Positions 24,001 to 31,110 of a stretch of 32,997 nt of DNA are shown one piece after another. This DNA is from an uncultured bacterium (lineage in GTDB: Bacteria > Bacillota_I > Bacilli_A > RF39 > UBA660). The stretch's first letter is position 1, and each line of letters begins with the position of its first letter. The translations under genes and the position numbers were made by a program. The stretch is taken from the NCBI GenBank assembly GCA_905215145.1, contig CAJMOW010000008.1:1-32997 (forward strand), read 5' to 3'. Under the pieces are notes generated by a model. That model was not told the DNA's origin, searched no databases, and saw only the letters and a list, made by a program, of their open reading frames with translations.

Positions 24001-27000
24001 GCTGTATATGATAGTTTGAATAGAATGGGATTTACTGGTGGCAATGTATTAGAACCATCATGTGGTATAGGTAATTTTATATCTGATATGCCACGTAATA
24101 TGCGTGAAAAATCTAATATATATGCAGTTGAATTAGATTCTATTTCTGGTCGTATTGCTAAGTTGTTACATCCAGATGCCAATATTCAGGTTTCAGGATT
24201 TGAAAATGTGTCTTTTGATGATAATGTTTTTGATGTTGTTATTGGAAATATACCATTTGGTGATTATAAGGTAAGTGATGCAAGGTATAATAAGAATAAT
24301 TTTCTTATACATGATTATTTTATTGCTAAATGTCTTGATAAAGTGGCTGCTGGTGGAATTGTGGCTTTAGTTACTTCTAAAGGTACTCTTGATAAAGCTA
24401 ATAGTAAGGTAAGAAAGTATATTGCTGAAAGAGCTGATTTGTTAGGAGCTATCAGACTTCCATCGGATACTTTCAAGGCAAGTGCTAATACAGAAGCAAC
24501 TTCTGATATTCTATTTTTCCAGAAAAGAGAATCTCCGGTTGTTGTTAACGAAGATATTAATTGGATTGGATTAGGATATACAGATGATGAAGTTGTAGTT
24601 AATCAGTATTTTTTAGATAATCCTGTAATGTGTCTTGGTAAGATGGTTAAAGATACTCAAAGGTTTGGTGCAGATAGTGCTATTACTTCATGTATTAATG
24701 ATAATAAAGATATTGGTCTTAATATTAAGTTAAAAGCTGCTGTTAATGAGTTACCTTCAAATGTATTTAATGCTGTCACATTAAATGATATAGAAGATGT
24801 GAAAGATGATAGTTTTGAGGTATTGTGTATTCCGGCAGATCCTAATGTGAAAAATAATACATATGCCCTTGTTGATGGTGAAGTATATCTTCGTGTGAAT
24901 TCTATGATGCAGCTGCAAAAAGGTGAACTTAATAATGTTGCTTATGAACGTGTTAAAGGTTTATGCAATATTCGTTCAGTATTTCATAAATATATGGATG
25001 ACCAGCTTAATCAGGAAGATGATTCAATTATTAAAGCGGATCAGGCTGCATTAAATGATGTTTATGATGCATATGTAAAGAAATATGGATTTATTAATTC
25101 TTATGCAAATAATTTAGCGTTTAGTGATGATGTTGAATATCCTTTGCTTTGTTCACTTGAAAAATCAACAGATGATAAAGATGTTTTTGAAAAAGCTGAT
25201 ACTTTCTATAAACAGACTATTAGACCTAATACAAAGGTTGAAGAAGTTAATAATGCTACAGATGCTTTATTGGTTTGTTTGAATGAATATAATTCAGTTG
25301 ATATTGAAAAGATACTTGAATTATACAATGTACCTTTTGAACAGCTCGTCAATGAACTTAAAGGGCAGATTTTTAGGAATCCTGAAAGAGTTATTGACGA
25401 TGAACCATATAGTGGCTGGGAAAGTGCAGAAGAATATCTGTCTGGAAATGTTAGGGACAAGCTAAAGGTTGCTGAAACAGCGAATGAATATAATCCTATA
25501 TTTTCTGATAATATTGAAGCTCTTACTAATGTAATTCCTAAAGATCTTGAGCCTTCAGAAATAAATGTTGGATTTGGTATGTCATGGATTGATGTTGAAG
25601 ATTATGAAAACTTTATTTATGACACATTGGAAATTAACGATTATTATTCAAGGAAGAATATTAACATTTCTTTTGAGCCTAAATCACATTCTTATAATAT
25701 TAGTAAAAAAAGTAATGTTAATTATAATGAAATTGCTGTGATTAAGTATGGTACAAAACGTATGAATGCCCTTGAAATTATTGAAAATCTGCTTAATTTG
25801 AAGCAAATTGAGGTTAAAGACAGAGTTGAAGAAGATGGTAAGGTCAGATATGTTCTTAACGCAAAAGAAACTTTACTTGCCAGGGAAAAGGGCGATATTT
25901 TGAAAGAAAAATTCAGATCGTGGTTTTGGAATGATAGTCAGAGATATGAAAAATATATTCGTATATATAATGATAAATTTAATAATACAGTTTTGCGTGA
26001 ATATGATGGAAAGTATATGACATTTCCAGGAATGAATTCAATGATTAATTTAATGGATTACCAAAAATCTGCTGTAGCTCGTGTTTTAAGAAATGGTAAT
26101 ACACTTCTTGCTCATTGTGTTGGTGCTGGTAAATCATTTGAAATGTCAGCAGCTTGTATGGAATTAAGAAGGCTAGGCTTAGCTAATAAGCCATTAATTG
26201 TAGTTCCTAATCATCTTACTAATCAGATGGCAAGTGAATTTATGACATTATATCCTAATGCAAATATCTTACTTACAACTAAGAAAGATTTTGAGAAATC
26301 ACGTCGTAGAAGATTTATAAGTAAGATTGCAACTGGTGATTATGATGCTGTAATAATTGGTGCAAGTCAGTTTGAAAGAATTCCTATCTCAAAAGAAAGA
26401 CTTGAGGAATATCTTAGGAAAGAAATTGATGACTGTGTAGCATCTATTGAAGCTTTACGTGATGAAAATGGTGAGAAATGGACTATTAAGCAGATGGAAC
26501 GTAAAGTTAAGCAGCTTGAGTTTAAGCTGAAAAATCTTGTGAATGAAAAAATTAAAGATGATGTTATAACTTTTGAGGAATTAGGTGTAGATGCCTTGTT
26601 TGTTGATGAAGCTCATAATTATAAGAATCTTGATTTTGATACTAAAATGAGTAGAGTTGCAGGTATTAATCCAACAGGAGCTAATAAGGCTACTGATATG
26701 TATCTTAAAGTTAGATATATTCAGGAATTAACACCTGGTAAGAATGTAGTTTTTGCAACTGGTACACCAATCAGCAATTCTATGTGTGAATTGTATACAA
26801 TGCAAAAGTATTTGCAGCTTGATAGACTTGAAGAATTAGGAATTGAACATTTTGATGCCTGGTCAGCTAACTTTGGTGAAGTAGTTACTTCTATGGAATT
26901 AGCACCTGAAGGACAGACTTATCGTGAACGTACAAGATTTGCGAAGTTTGTTAATTTACCAGAACTAATAAGCTTATACAAAGAGTTCGCTGATATTCAG

Positions 27001-27618
27001 TTACCGGATATGCTTGATTTAAAAATCCCTAAACTTAAGAATAATCAGTTTACTATCATAGAAAGTGAACCCGATTCTGTTACTGAAACATATATGAAAG
27101 ATATATGTGAAAGAGCGGAAGCAATACATAATCATGCTGTAGATCCTAGCGAAGATAACATGCTAAAGATATGTAATGATGGACGATTATTAGCTGCTGA
27201 TACAAGGCTTATAAATATGGATAATGAGACATATGAAGATTCTAAGATTATGAAGTGCGTTGATAATATCGTGAAAAAATATCATGAATCTCAGGATATT
27301 TTAGGTACTCAGATTGTATTTTCTGATATTGGTACTCCTAATATGAAATGGAGTGAGGATTGGGAAAAAGTTTGGAAGGAAAAGTCTGTTAAATCAGATA
27401 AAAGTCAATTTGATCTTTATAACTGCATAAAGACTGAGCTTGTTAAAAGAGGAATTCCAGCTGATGAAATATGTTATATTCATGATGCTAATTCAGATGT
27501 GCAGAAGTCTAAGATGTTTGATGATATGAATAGTGGTAAAAAACGTATTATATTTGGTTCTACAGGTAAAATGGGAACTGGTACAAACATACAGAAACGA
27601 TGTGTAGCAATGAATTAG
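21043..27618 (+). CDS. Giant N6-methyltransferase / SNF2-like helicase (5' part of a frameshifted gene)
   Basis: 2,191 residues from ATG 21043 (AAGGAG at 21028-21033; the ATG at 21019 lacks an SD). N-terminal domain (about 15-75) has GNIYNYDFPDQIRIFQKKPE. About 233-386 is low-complexity Ser/Glu/Arg/Asn sequence that overlaps another gene. LLRGSGFVGGKQRI near 422 begins a domain typical of Tn1549-family giants. Methyltransferase motif I is EPSCGIGNF at about 1003, with GNIPFGDY as motif IV (NPPF is usual). The helicase has Walker A CVGAGKS near 1693, DEAH (VDEAHNYK) near 1854, TGTPISNS near 1910 and motif V GTGTNIQKR near 2180. A TAG then ends the frame just before motif VI. The family is associated with element-borne DNA modification and protection. 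Confidence 0.9.
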   Translation: MIDKQKNYLETINKIVSGNFNDYLKFLKFASSGNIYNYDFPDQIRIFQKKPEAKLVVPYEIWRSVGRSPKFKTGIHIDLSDDFVGELYKNIDSKFNGCVFAYEDTVGNSFDYKINDTLSSEELDYVTKKFNEGMDSYKDFYFSINFLTRTSVRDIILPGTNSEKYEFICEATLYSIYNKFNLQYTFSQESIEVYNSLSVDERRDLLEFSQSNIQKISRKSIKYINYYVNEFRKGGIEHERINTTSIQNSTDERRAGNEISDARRGSNRANDRDGYYTQDGPNGSRSSRLSEGNNSNTLQDMVEHREDVSVRSEKSSRSEEIENDNRESAEPGILQEESKSRMEGTVSGKRESQTDSDGNSEIRSTVQTSNDDGQLSFNFSGNEDSVIDEINNELENSFDANINNNYTYIQPKIEKVPEEYLTDILLRGSGFVGGKQRIFDFYNKKQMSKTERVAAIKKEYGLGGVGIPLDGYGWHGYDSFRNGLTVKWRDSEGEKEGHVSWNVVEDNIRNLIMTGKYHLPFYFEVNADITGIDNVEANRLLVHAADRISVRILLLDVLNDDTLLTAEKVNGLLSLDKWLFTDYDKPLIKTTVDLENNLINLSYPAPLASIGSYELSFDDMLSGINNILNSDKYMTIIENTKSNSSKTVSDNSGTLEDSIKILCVDSDVFDSYRTIIKDLLSKYNISDENKINYIKEITSDKTAFGVNKYGLVEFKFLSDSINVNYKDSSYNRLNASLKYDDLIASFPAFFNADGFLDIDSSVLDQANNISGDLEQVKEYLDYLKSINYINDEDIIDSIKVGDGIEIENTIFNVTEITDSDIKMMDVSLLYPITRVESKENIKWMLDTGNASLIIDGDVKNIVDEDISVTEKTVSEQETVKEKGEAVTFSYGDDWKPNIGSDNERYNKNIEAIKILKSVESENRYATANEQQILSMYVGWGGLSNCFDIDKNLEKYNELSELLTEEEFKSARASTTDAFYTPKEVIDAVYDSLNRMGFTGGNVLEPSCGIGNFISDMPRNMREKSNIYAVELDSISGRIAKLLHPDANIQVSGFENVSFDDNVFDVVIGNIPFGDYKVSDARYNKNNFLIHDYFIAKCLDKVAAGGIVALVTSKGTLDKANSKVRKYIAERADLLGAIRLPSDTFKASANTEATSDILFFQKRESPVVVNEDINWIGLGYTDDEVVVNQYFLDNPVMCLGKMVKDTQRFGADSAITSCINDNKDIGLNIKLKAAVNELPSNVFNAVTLNDIEDVKDDSFEVLCIPADPNVKNNTYALVDGEVYLRVNSMMQLQKGELNNVAYERVKGLCNIRSVFHKYMDDQLNQEDDSIIKADQAALNDVYDAYVKKYGFINSYANNLAFSDDVEYPLLCSLEKSTDDKDVFEKADTFYKQTIRPNTKVEEVNNATDALLVCLNEYNSVDIEKILELYNVPFEQLVNELKGQIFRNPERVIDDEPYSGWESAEEYLSGNVRDKLKVAETANEYNPIFSDNIEALTNVIPKDLEPSEINVGFGMSWIDVEDYENFIYDTLEINDYYSRKNINISFEPKSHSYNISKKSNVNYNEIAVIKYGTKRMNALEIIENLLNLKQIEVKDRVEEDGKVRYVLNAKETLLAREKGDILKEKFRSWFWNDSQRYEKYIRIYNDKFNNTVLREYDGKYMTFPGMNSMINLMDYQKSAVARVLRNGNTLLAHCVGAGKSFEMSAACMELRRLGLANKPLIVVPNHLTNQMASEFMTLYPNANILLTTKKDFEKSRRRRFISKIATGDYDAVIIGASQFERIPISKERLEEYLRKEIDDCVASIEALRDENGEKWTIKQMERKVKQLEFKLKNLVNEKIKDDVITFEELGVDALFVDEAHNYKNLDFDTKMSRVAGINPTGANKATDMYLKVRYIQELTPGKNVVFATGTPISNSMCELYTMQKYLQLDRLEELGIEHFDAWSANFGEVVTSMELAPEGQTYRERTRFAKFVNLPELISLYKEFADIQLPDMLDLKIPKLKNNQFTIIESEPDSVTETYMKDICERAEAIHNHAVDPSEDNMLKICNDGRLLAADTRLINMDNETYEDSKIMKCVDNIVKKYHESQDILGTQIVFSDIGTPNMKWSEDWEKVWKEKSVKSDKSQFDLYNCIKTELVKRGIPADEICYIHDANSDVQKSKMFDDMNSGKKRIIFGSTGKMGTGTNIQKRCVAMN
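21755..22168 (+). CDS. TnpV-like protein encoded in another frame inside the giant gene
   Basis: 137 residues in the +1 frame relative to the host gene. A strong SD (AAAGGGAGGAA, about 21738-21748) sits directly before its ATG. The product looks folded: FLKETIPTLYKTWLSIGKMY at about 49-68 resembles the LYxxLLLSGKL segment of TnpV, and RARQIAMETVRSEVLFRP near the C-terminus resembles its RAxEIVxxELIF ending. In the same bases the host frame codes only for low-complexity, disordered-looking sequence. TnpV is known from Tn4451-type elements with unclear function. Local base composition is also richer in G/C than the surroundings, as expected for doubly constrained DNA. Confidence 0.7.
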   Translation: MSELTPLQYKILQMKEEQAMRFLMPDEEVIEPMTEMDIIRKTGPMGAEVLDFLKETIPTLYKTWLSIGKMYPFVQKRVQEAKKLRMTIENQQNQEFFKKNPKAEWKEQYQARERARQIAMETVRSEVLFRPVTMMGN

Positions 27619-28577
27619 ACGTGCCTTGGAGACCATCTGACGTAGAACAAAGAGAAGGAAGAATCTTACGTCAAGGGAATATTAATGAAGAAGTTGAAAT
27701 ATTTAGATATGTAACAAAAGGTACTTTTGATGCTTATAACTGGAATATTATTGTTAATAAACAAAAATTTATAAGTCAGATTATGACAAGTAAGGATGTA
27801 ACAAGAGAATGTAATGATATAGATGATAGTGTATTAAATTATTCAGAAGTTATGTCTATTGCATCCGGTAATCCATATATTAAGAAACTTAATGAAGTTG
27901 AAATGGAATTGAAGAAATTAACAACTTATAAGAGATCTTATGAGGATAACCATATTGCTATGAAAGTCAATATTAATAAACTTCCAGATAAGATTGAAGC
28001 TGGAATTAAAGAAGTTAACAAGGTTGTTGCTGATATTAATAAAAGAGATACTTATCTTAATAGTCACAAGGATGCTGATGACAAATTAATATTTAGTATG
28101 ACAGTTGCTGATAAGCAGTTTACAGATAAAGAAGAAGCTAATAATTATATAAAATACCTTGTTGATAAATTACCTGTTGGTAAAAATTTTACTGGTGAGT
28201 ATTGTGGTTTTAAATATAATATTTCTAAAGAAGTAAAGGACTTTACAAAAAGTGAAGTGTTTGTATCTGTAAAGGGTGAACGTGCTTACACAAGAAATCT
28301 TGGTATTGATAATGTTCGTATTATACATAATGCATTGATTAGTATGAATGAATATAAAGAGCATCTTGAATCTATTGTTGAACGTAATAAAAGAAATCTA
28401 GTTGTTATTCAGGAAGAATATAATAAACCTTTTGAATATGCAGATAGGCTTGAAAAACTTACAGCAAGAAAAAGAGAATTAACTGAAATGTTGTATAAAA
28501 GAGATAATAATATTAATAGTGAAGAACCAGTCACTGATGAAAAAGAAAAAGTTGCGAAAGCAAACAAAATTCTATAA
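27600..28577 (+). CDS. C-terminal part of the giant helicase (after a -1 frameshift)
   Basis: 325 residues, with real homology beginning at NELDVPWRPSDVEQREGR (from about 27609). This is helicase motif VI (QREGRILRQGN with the arginine finger), which must follow motif V of the preceding frame directly. The rest is coiled-coil (about 100-170 and 230-300). No SD precedes the first ATG at 27600, so independent translation is unlikely. The junction reads GCAATGAATTAG; restoring ATGAATGAATTA (a 4-bp tandem copy) or removing one base rejoins the frames to give about 2,510 residues, the usual size of this family. Confidence 0.75.
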   Translation: MCSNELDVPWRPSDVEQREGRILRQGNINEEVEIFRYVTKGTFDAYNWNIIVNKQKFISQIMTSKDVTRECNDIDDSVLNYSEVMSIASGNPYIKKLNEVEMELKKLTTYKRSYEDNHIAMKVNINKLPDKIEAGIKEVNKVVADINKRDTYLNSHKDADDKLIFSMTVADKQFTDKEEANNYIKYLVDKLPVGKNFTGEYCGFKYNISKEVKDFTKSEVFVSVKGERAYTRNLGIDNVRIIHNALISMNEYKEHLESIVERNKRNLVVIQEEYNKPFEYADRLEKLTARKRELTEMLYKRDNNINSEEPVTDEKEKVAKANKIL

Positions 28578-28628
28578 AATCCTACAGAAGATAAAAGGTA
28601 TTATATCAGTGAAAATTCTGTGGGATTT
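28577..28628 (+). other. Long-loop inverted repeat after the giant gene
   Basis: AAATCCTACAGAA (28577-28589) can pair with TTCTGTGGGATTT (28616-28628), with one G-U, around a 26-nt loop. No T-run follows. It may stabilise the 3' end of the mRNA. Confidence 0.4.
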
Positions 28629-28712
28629 AGGAGATGAGAGGAAAATGTTATTTGAAAAAAATGTAATACATAGTTTCTGATGTAATATAATGGCTCAAAA
28701 GTCAAATTAATA

Positions 28713-28741
28713 TTGAAAATATCTCTTGAAAGTAATATAAT
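28713..28741 (+). promoter_or_regulatory. Sigma-70-type promoter of the XRE regulator
   Basis: TTGAAA (28713-28718), 17-bp spacer, TATAAT (28736-28741), about 85 bp before the regulator's start. Confidence 0.7.
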
Positions 28742-28825
28742 TTAATCGTGTCATATATCTCATAAAATATGAAATGTATGAAATATATCAATGTAAATAA
28801 AAAGGGTTTGGAAGGAGAAATGGAT

Positions 28826-29236
28826 ATGGAGAACAGAAGAGAGACAAGGATATTGACGGATCAGGTCTTAGATGGAATTAATTATTCTGAAGATAAACTT
28901 GCACTCACTTTGGAAATAACAGGAAATAGACTTGCGACAGAAAGGAATAAGCAGAATCTTTCTGTCGCAGAAGCAGCATTAAAATGTGGATTTGATGCAT
29001 CTAACATATACAGACTTGAAAGAGGTGAAAATGTTTTACTGAAGACATTCCTTCGTTATGTCTATGCGTTGAATCAACCTGTGTCTGTGTTCGTCCCTTT
29101 CAACGAAAATGTAAAATCTCCTGGTAGTATAGGCGAACAAATAGATATACTTACAGAAAAATTAAGTATTAAAGAAAAAAACCTTGTACTTAGTACAGTT
29201 GTGTCCCTAGTTGATGCAATATCAAGCACTAAGTAG
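28826..29236 (+). CDS. XRE-family helix-turn-helix regulator
   Basis: 136 residues. ATG 28826 is preferred because GGAAGGAG (28810-28817) lies 8 bp upstream; the ATG at 28820 is too close. The HTH occupies about 30-85: LATERNKQNLSVAEAALKCG, then DASNIYRLERGENV, then LLKTFLRYVYALN. A helical C-terminus (about 95-136) probably dimerises. It is transcribed alone from a good promoter and ended by a strong terminator. It likely controls the element's own promoters, for example the dyad-bearing promoter at 29291. Confidence 0.8.
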   Translation: MENRRETRILTDQVLDGINYSEDKLALTLEITGNRLATERNKQNLSVAEAALKCGFDASNIYRLERGENVLLKTFLRYVYALNQPVSVFVPFNENVKSPGSIGEQIDILTEKLSIKEKNLVLSTVVSLVDAISSTK

Positions 29237-29248
29237 TATATATTAAGC

Positions 29249-29287
29249 AAAAAAAGACAAATCTAGGTAGCATATTTGTCTTTTTTT
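29249..29287 (+). terminator. Rho-independent terminator
   Basis: A-tract plus GACAAAT (to 29262) pairs with ATTTGTC (29274-29280) around an 11-nt loop, followed by T7 (29281-29287). Confidence 0.85.
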
Positions 29288-29290
29288 GTA

Positions 29291-29319
29291 TTGACAAATA
29301 ACAATGCAAGAGGTAGTAT
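29291..29319 (+). promoter_or_regulatory. Promoter of the 29.35-kb gene
   Basis: TTGACA (29291-29296), 17-bp spacer, TAGTAT (29314-29319). TAGTA at 29314-29318 is mirrored by TACTA at about 29332-29336, a weak operator-like dyad over the start region. It begins 4 bp after the previous terminator. Confidence 0.65.
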
Positions 29320-29351
29320 ATTTTATATAAACTACTATAAGGAGGGTTGCT

Positions 29352-30044
29352 ATGGGCAAGCTTCAAGAAATTTGCAATGAAAAAAATCTTTCTACTATTG
29401 GAGATTTGGCTTCTAAAATAGGCAATAATATAGAATTAACTACTTTAATCAATATTAGTGATGATTCTAATTTGTTAAATACGAATATAAAAAATGTTAT
29501 GTATATATGTAAAGCATTAGAGATTGAAGCTGAGAGATTAGTTGATATGAATGTTATAAAAGCAGATGCAGAAGCTGCATTAAATAGATACTATGAAAAG
29601 AATCCAGTTGCACCTAATATAAAAAAAGCATATCATCTTAACTATATGATTATAAAAAAAGCATGTGACAGAGGGAATATAACAGAAGATGAATGTTTGC
29701 ATATTTTATCTGAAATGAAGAACATAAAAAAAAAATATATTACTTCAAATAATGAAAATGTTAAGGAATTTCTTATTGAAATAAGGAAGGTATATGCTCC
29801 TTATTTTCTAAGAGATAAAGCAGTTGATGAGTATACTGAAAAAATGAGATATTATCAATTTATATATAATATTAAAAGTTCTGTAATTAGAGATTTATTA
29901 GGGTGCAGTCAATCATATTATTTGAATTTTTCTACTGGATATGTGGATTTAGGTACATTATCATTTATTAATGCCATTAAATTAGCAGCTATTTTTAATA
30001 CAACAGTATTAGATCTTTTTGATAACTATTTTTTTTCTTTATAA
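29352..30044 (+). CDS. Possible two-part regulator, unknown family
   Basis: 230 residues with a strong SD (AAGGAGGG). Two segments have the spacing of XRE-like helices: N-terminal LQEICNEKNLSTIGDLASKI with NVMYICKALEIEAERLVDMN, and C-terminal VIRDLLGCSQSYYLNFSTGY with FINAIKLAAIFNTTVLDLFD. Between them is a helical linker. Neither half is a clean HTH, so DNA binding is only suggested. It follows the XRE gene in the same direction with its own promoter. Confidence 0.55.
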   Translation: MGKLQEICNEKNLSTIGDLASKIGNNIELTTLINISDDSNLLNTNIKNVMYICKALEIEAERLVDMNVIKADAEAALNRYYEKNPVAPNIKKAYHLNYMIIKKACDRGNITEDECLHILSEMKNIKKKYITSNNENVKEFLIEIRKVYAPYFLRDKAVDEYTEKMRYYQFIYNIKSSVIRDLLGCSQSYYLNFSTGYVDLGTLSFINAIKLAAIFNTTVLDLFDNYFFSL

Positions 30045-30166
30045 TGTATTACAAATAATTTTTATCTAATAAATTAATTAAAATAATTCAGAACAGGAAT
30101 TTATTTCTTACTTTTTTATGATAATATTAATATGAATACTTTAAATAATTTATTGGAGGATAATTT

Positions 30167-30697
30167 ATGAAAAAATTAGACATATATTACGATATTGTTT
30201 CAGATATAGTTGTCATGAGGAAATTAGACAAAATACACGAAGCTGTAATTATGGCAAATGAATTAAGTAGAAATTTATTTGATGATATAAGACCATACAT
30301 GAAAACTGTTGATTTAACTAAGCTTGATGAGTTATCAAAAGATGATTTATATAGTGAATTAAAATATATAAATTATAAAGATAATGGATGTGTCAGAAAT
30401 TGTGTGCTGACGGATATAGATAACATATCTATTGAAGATGATTCAGGATCATTTTATATAAAAGAGTTTTCAGGATATGATGTTGAAAGTGGATGCTTAG
30501 TTAAAACAGATGAATTTCATATTTTAGATAATAGAAATTTATTTGAAGATAATTTTCCCTTGATTGTAAATACTCTTATTGATTTAGGGGTAAGGACAAA
30601 TAATGAAGAACTTATGGAGTCAGTTATAAAGACAATTGGAAAGAAGATGCCAGCACCAACATTTAAAATTCATCAGTTTAGTACAAAAAGCAGGTGA
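30167..30697 (+). CDS. Unknown acidic protein
   Basis: 176 residues with SD TGGAGGA. Starts KKLDIYYDIVSDIVVMRKLD; acidic, soluble, with a basic C-terminal tail (FKIHQFSTKSR). A beta-rich middle (SIEDDSGSFYIKEFSGYDVE) is visible. No family recognised. It is the last gene before the replication region. Confidence 0.55.
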   Translation: MKKLDIYYDIVSDIVVMRKLDKIHEAVIMANELSRNLFDDIRPYMKTVDLTKLDELSKDDLYSELKYINYKDNGCVRNCVLTDIDNISIEDDSGSFYIKEFSGYDVESGCLVKTDEFHILDNRNLFEDNFPLIVNTLIDLGVRTNNEELMESVIKTIGKKMPAPTFKIHQFSTKSR

Positions 30698-30790
30698 TTT
30701 TGCAAAAAAGTAATTGCATAACTGCTAACATTTTAGATTAATATAGTATATAATTATATAGACAGCAATAAATAACTTAGTAAAAACATA

Positions 30791-30833
30791 AATGAAAAAG
30801 AAAAAGCGGTAATCGCTACCAACAATTACCGCT
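30791..30833 (-). terminator. Minus-strand rho-independent terminator
   Basis: Read on the minus strand, AGCGGTAAT (30833-30825) and ATTACCGCT (30813-30805) form a 9-bp stem with an 11-nt loop, followed by TTTTCTTTTT. An alternative stem AAAGCGGTA/TACCGCTTT (30841-30833 with 30811-30803) shares the same arm. Confidence 0.6.
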
Positions 30834-30916
30834 ACCGCTTTGTTTGATTAATCAAACAACAAATTTACTATTTAAATGTAACCTTTAAATATAACAAATA
30901 ACAAATAATAAATAAC
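30795..30916 (-). ncRNA. Candidate small RNA divergent from the rep gene
   Basis: A minus-strand promoter (30951-30923) and the minus-strand terminator (30833-30791) bound about 120 nt with no open reading frame of note. The transcript would carry four UUGUUAU units, a 20-nt self-complementary element (30859-30840) and the terminator hairpin. It does not overlap the rep leader, so it is not a classical countertranscript. It is inferred from signals only. Confidence 0.4.
30840..30859 (+). repeat. 20-bp perfect palindrome in the replication region
   Basis: TTGTTTGATTAATCAAACAA is fully self-complementary. It lies between the hairpin at 30805 and the tandem repeats at 30891. A binding site for a dimeric protein or an origin element is possible. 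Confidence 0.6.
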
Positions 30917-30918
30917 AA
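30891..30918 (+). repeat. Four tandem 7-bp iteron-like repeats
   Basis: Units ATAACAA, ATAACAA, ATAATAA, ATAACAA follow without spacers; only the third differs, by one base. Their place in an AT-rich stretch 190 bp before a primase-like replication gene suggests an origin, though iterons are usually 17-22 bp. Confidence 0.5.
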
Positions 30919-30922
30919 TATT

Positions 30923-30951
30923 ATAATATAATAAGCTCTGCTAATTGTCAA
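30923..30951 (-). promoter_or_regulatory. Minus-strand promoter overlapping the rep promoter
   Basis: On the minus strand TTGACA (30951-30946), 17-bp spacer, TATTAT (30928-30923). Its -35 box shares five bases with the opposite -35 box of the rep promoter, so polymerase can occupy only one at a time. Confidence 0.55.
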
Positions 30952-30974
30952 GTGGTAGAGTATCCTTTTATATT
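30945..30974 (+). promoter_or_regulatory. Putative rep promoter
   Basis: TTGTCA (30945-30950), 18-bp spacer, TATATT (30969-30974). The start would be near 30981, giving a leader of about 130 nt before the rep ATG. Confidence 0.5.
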
Positions 30975-30999
30975 TTTTTAATATTGTTATATCGTTATT

Positions 31000-31032
31000 A
31001 AGGTTTATGTTTTTTAGGCATAGACCTTTTTT
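31000..31032 (+). terminator. Attenuator-like terminator in the rep leader
   Basis: AAGGTTTATG (31000-31009) pairs with CATAGACCTT (31019-31028, one G-U) around a 9-nt loop and is followed by a T-run to 31032. It lies between the rep promoter and the rep SD, so it can limit rep transcription. Confidence 0.55.
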
Positions 31033-31035
31033 GTT

Positions 31036-31056
31036 TGTGTCACATTGACACATATC
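31036..31056 (+). repeat. Inverted repeat shared with the 19.6-kb terminator
   Basis: TGTGTCA-CAT-TGACACA plus TATC. The same arms and the TATC tail occur at 19614-19634 with spacer TTA. Here there is no T-run, so it is not a terminator. Confidence 0.45.
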
Positions 31057-31110
31057 AAAAAATATATAAACTATACGGAGAATATAAAAACACGAAAGGA
31101 GAATAACTTG

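Noticed and set aside
27595..27620. Programmed -1 ribosomal frameshift in the giant gene
   Set aside because: No X-XXY-YYZ slippery heptamer and no convincing stem-loop just downstream; kept only as an alternative to mutation or error.
30891..30918. Short tandem repeats as a CRISPR array
   Set aside because: Units are 7 bp with no spacers, and no cas gene is present.
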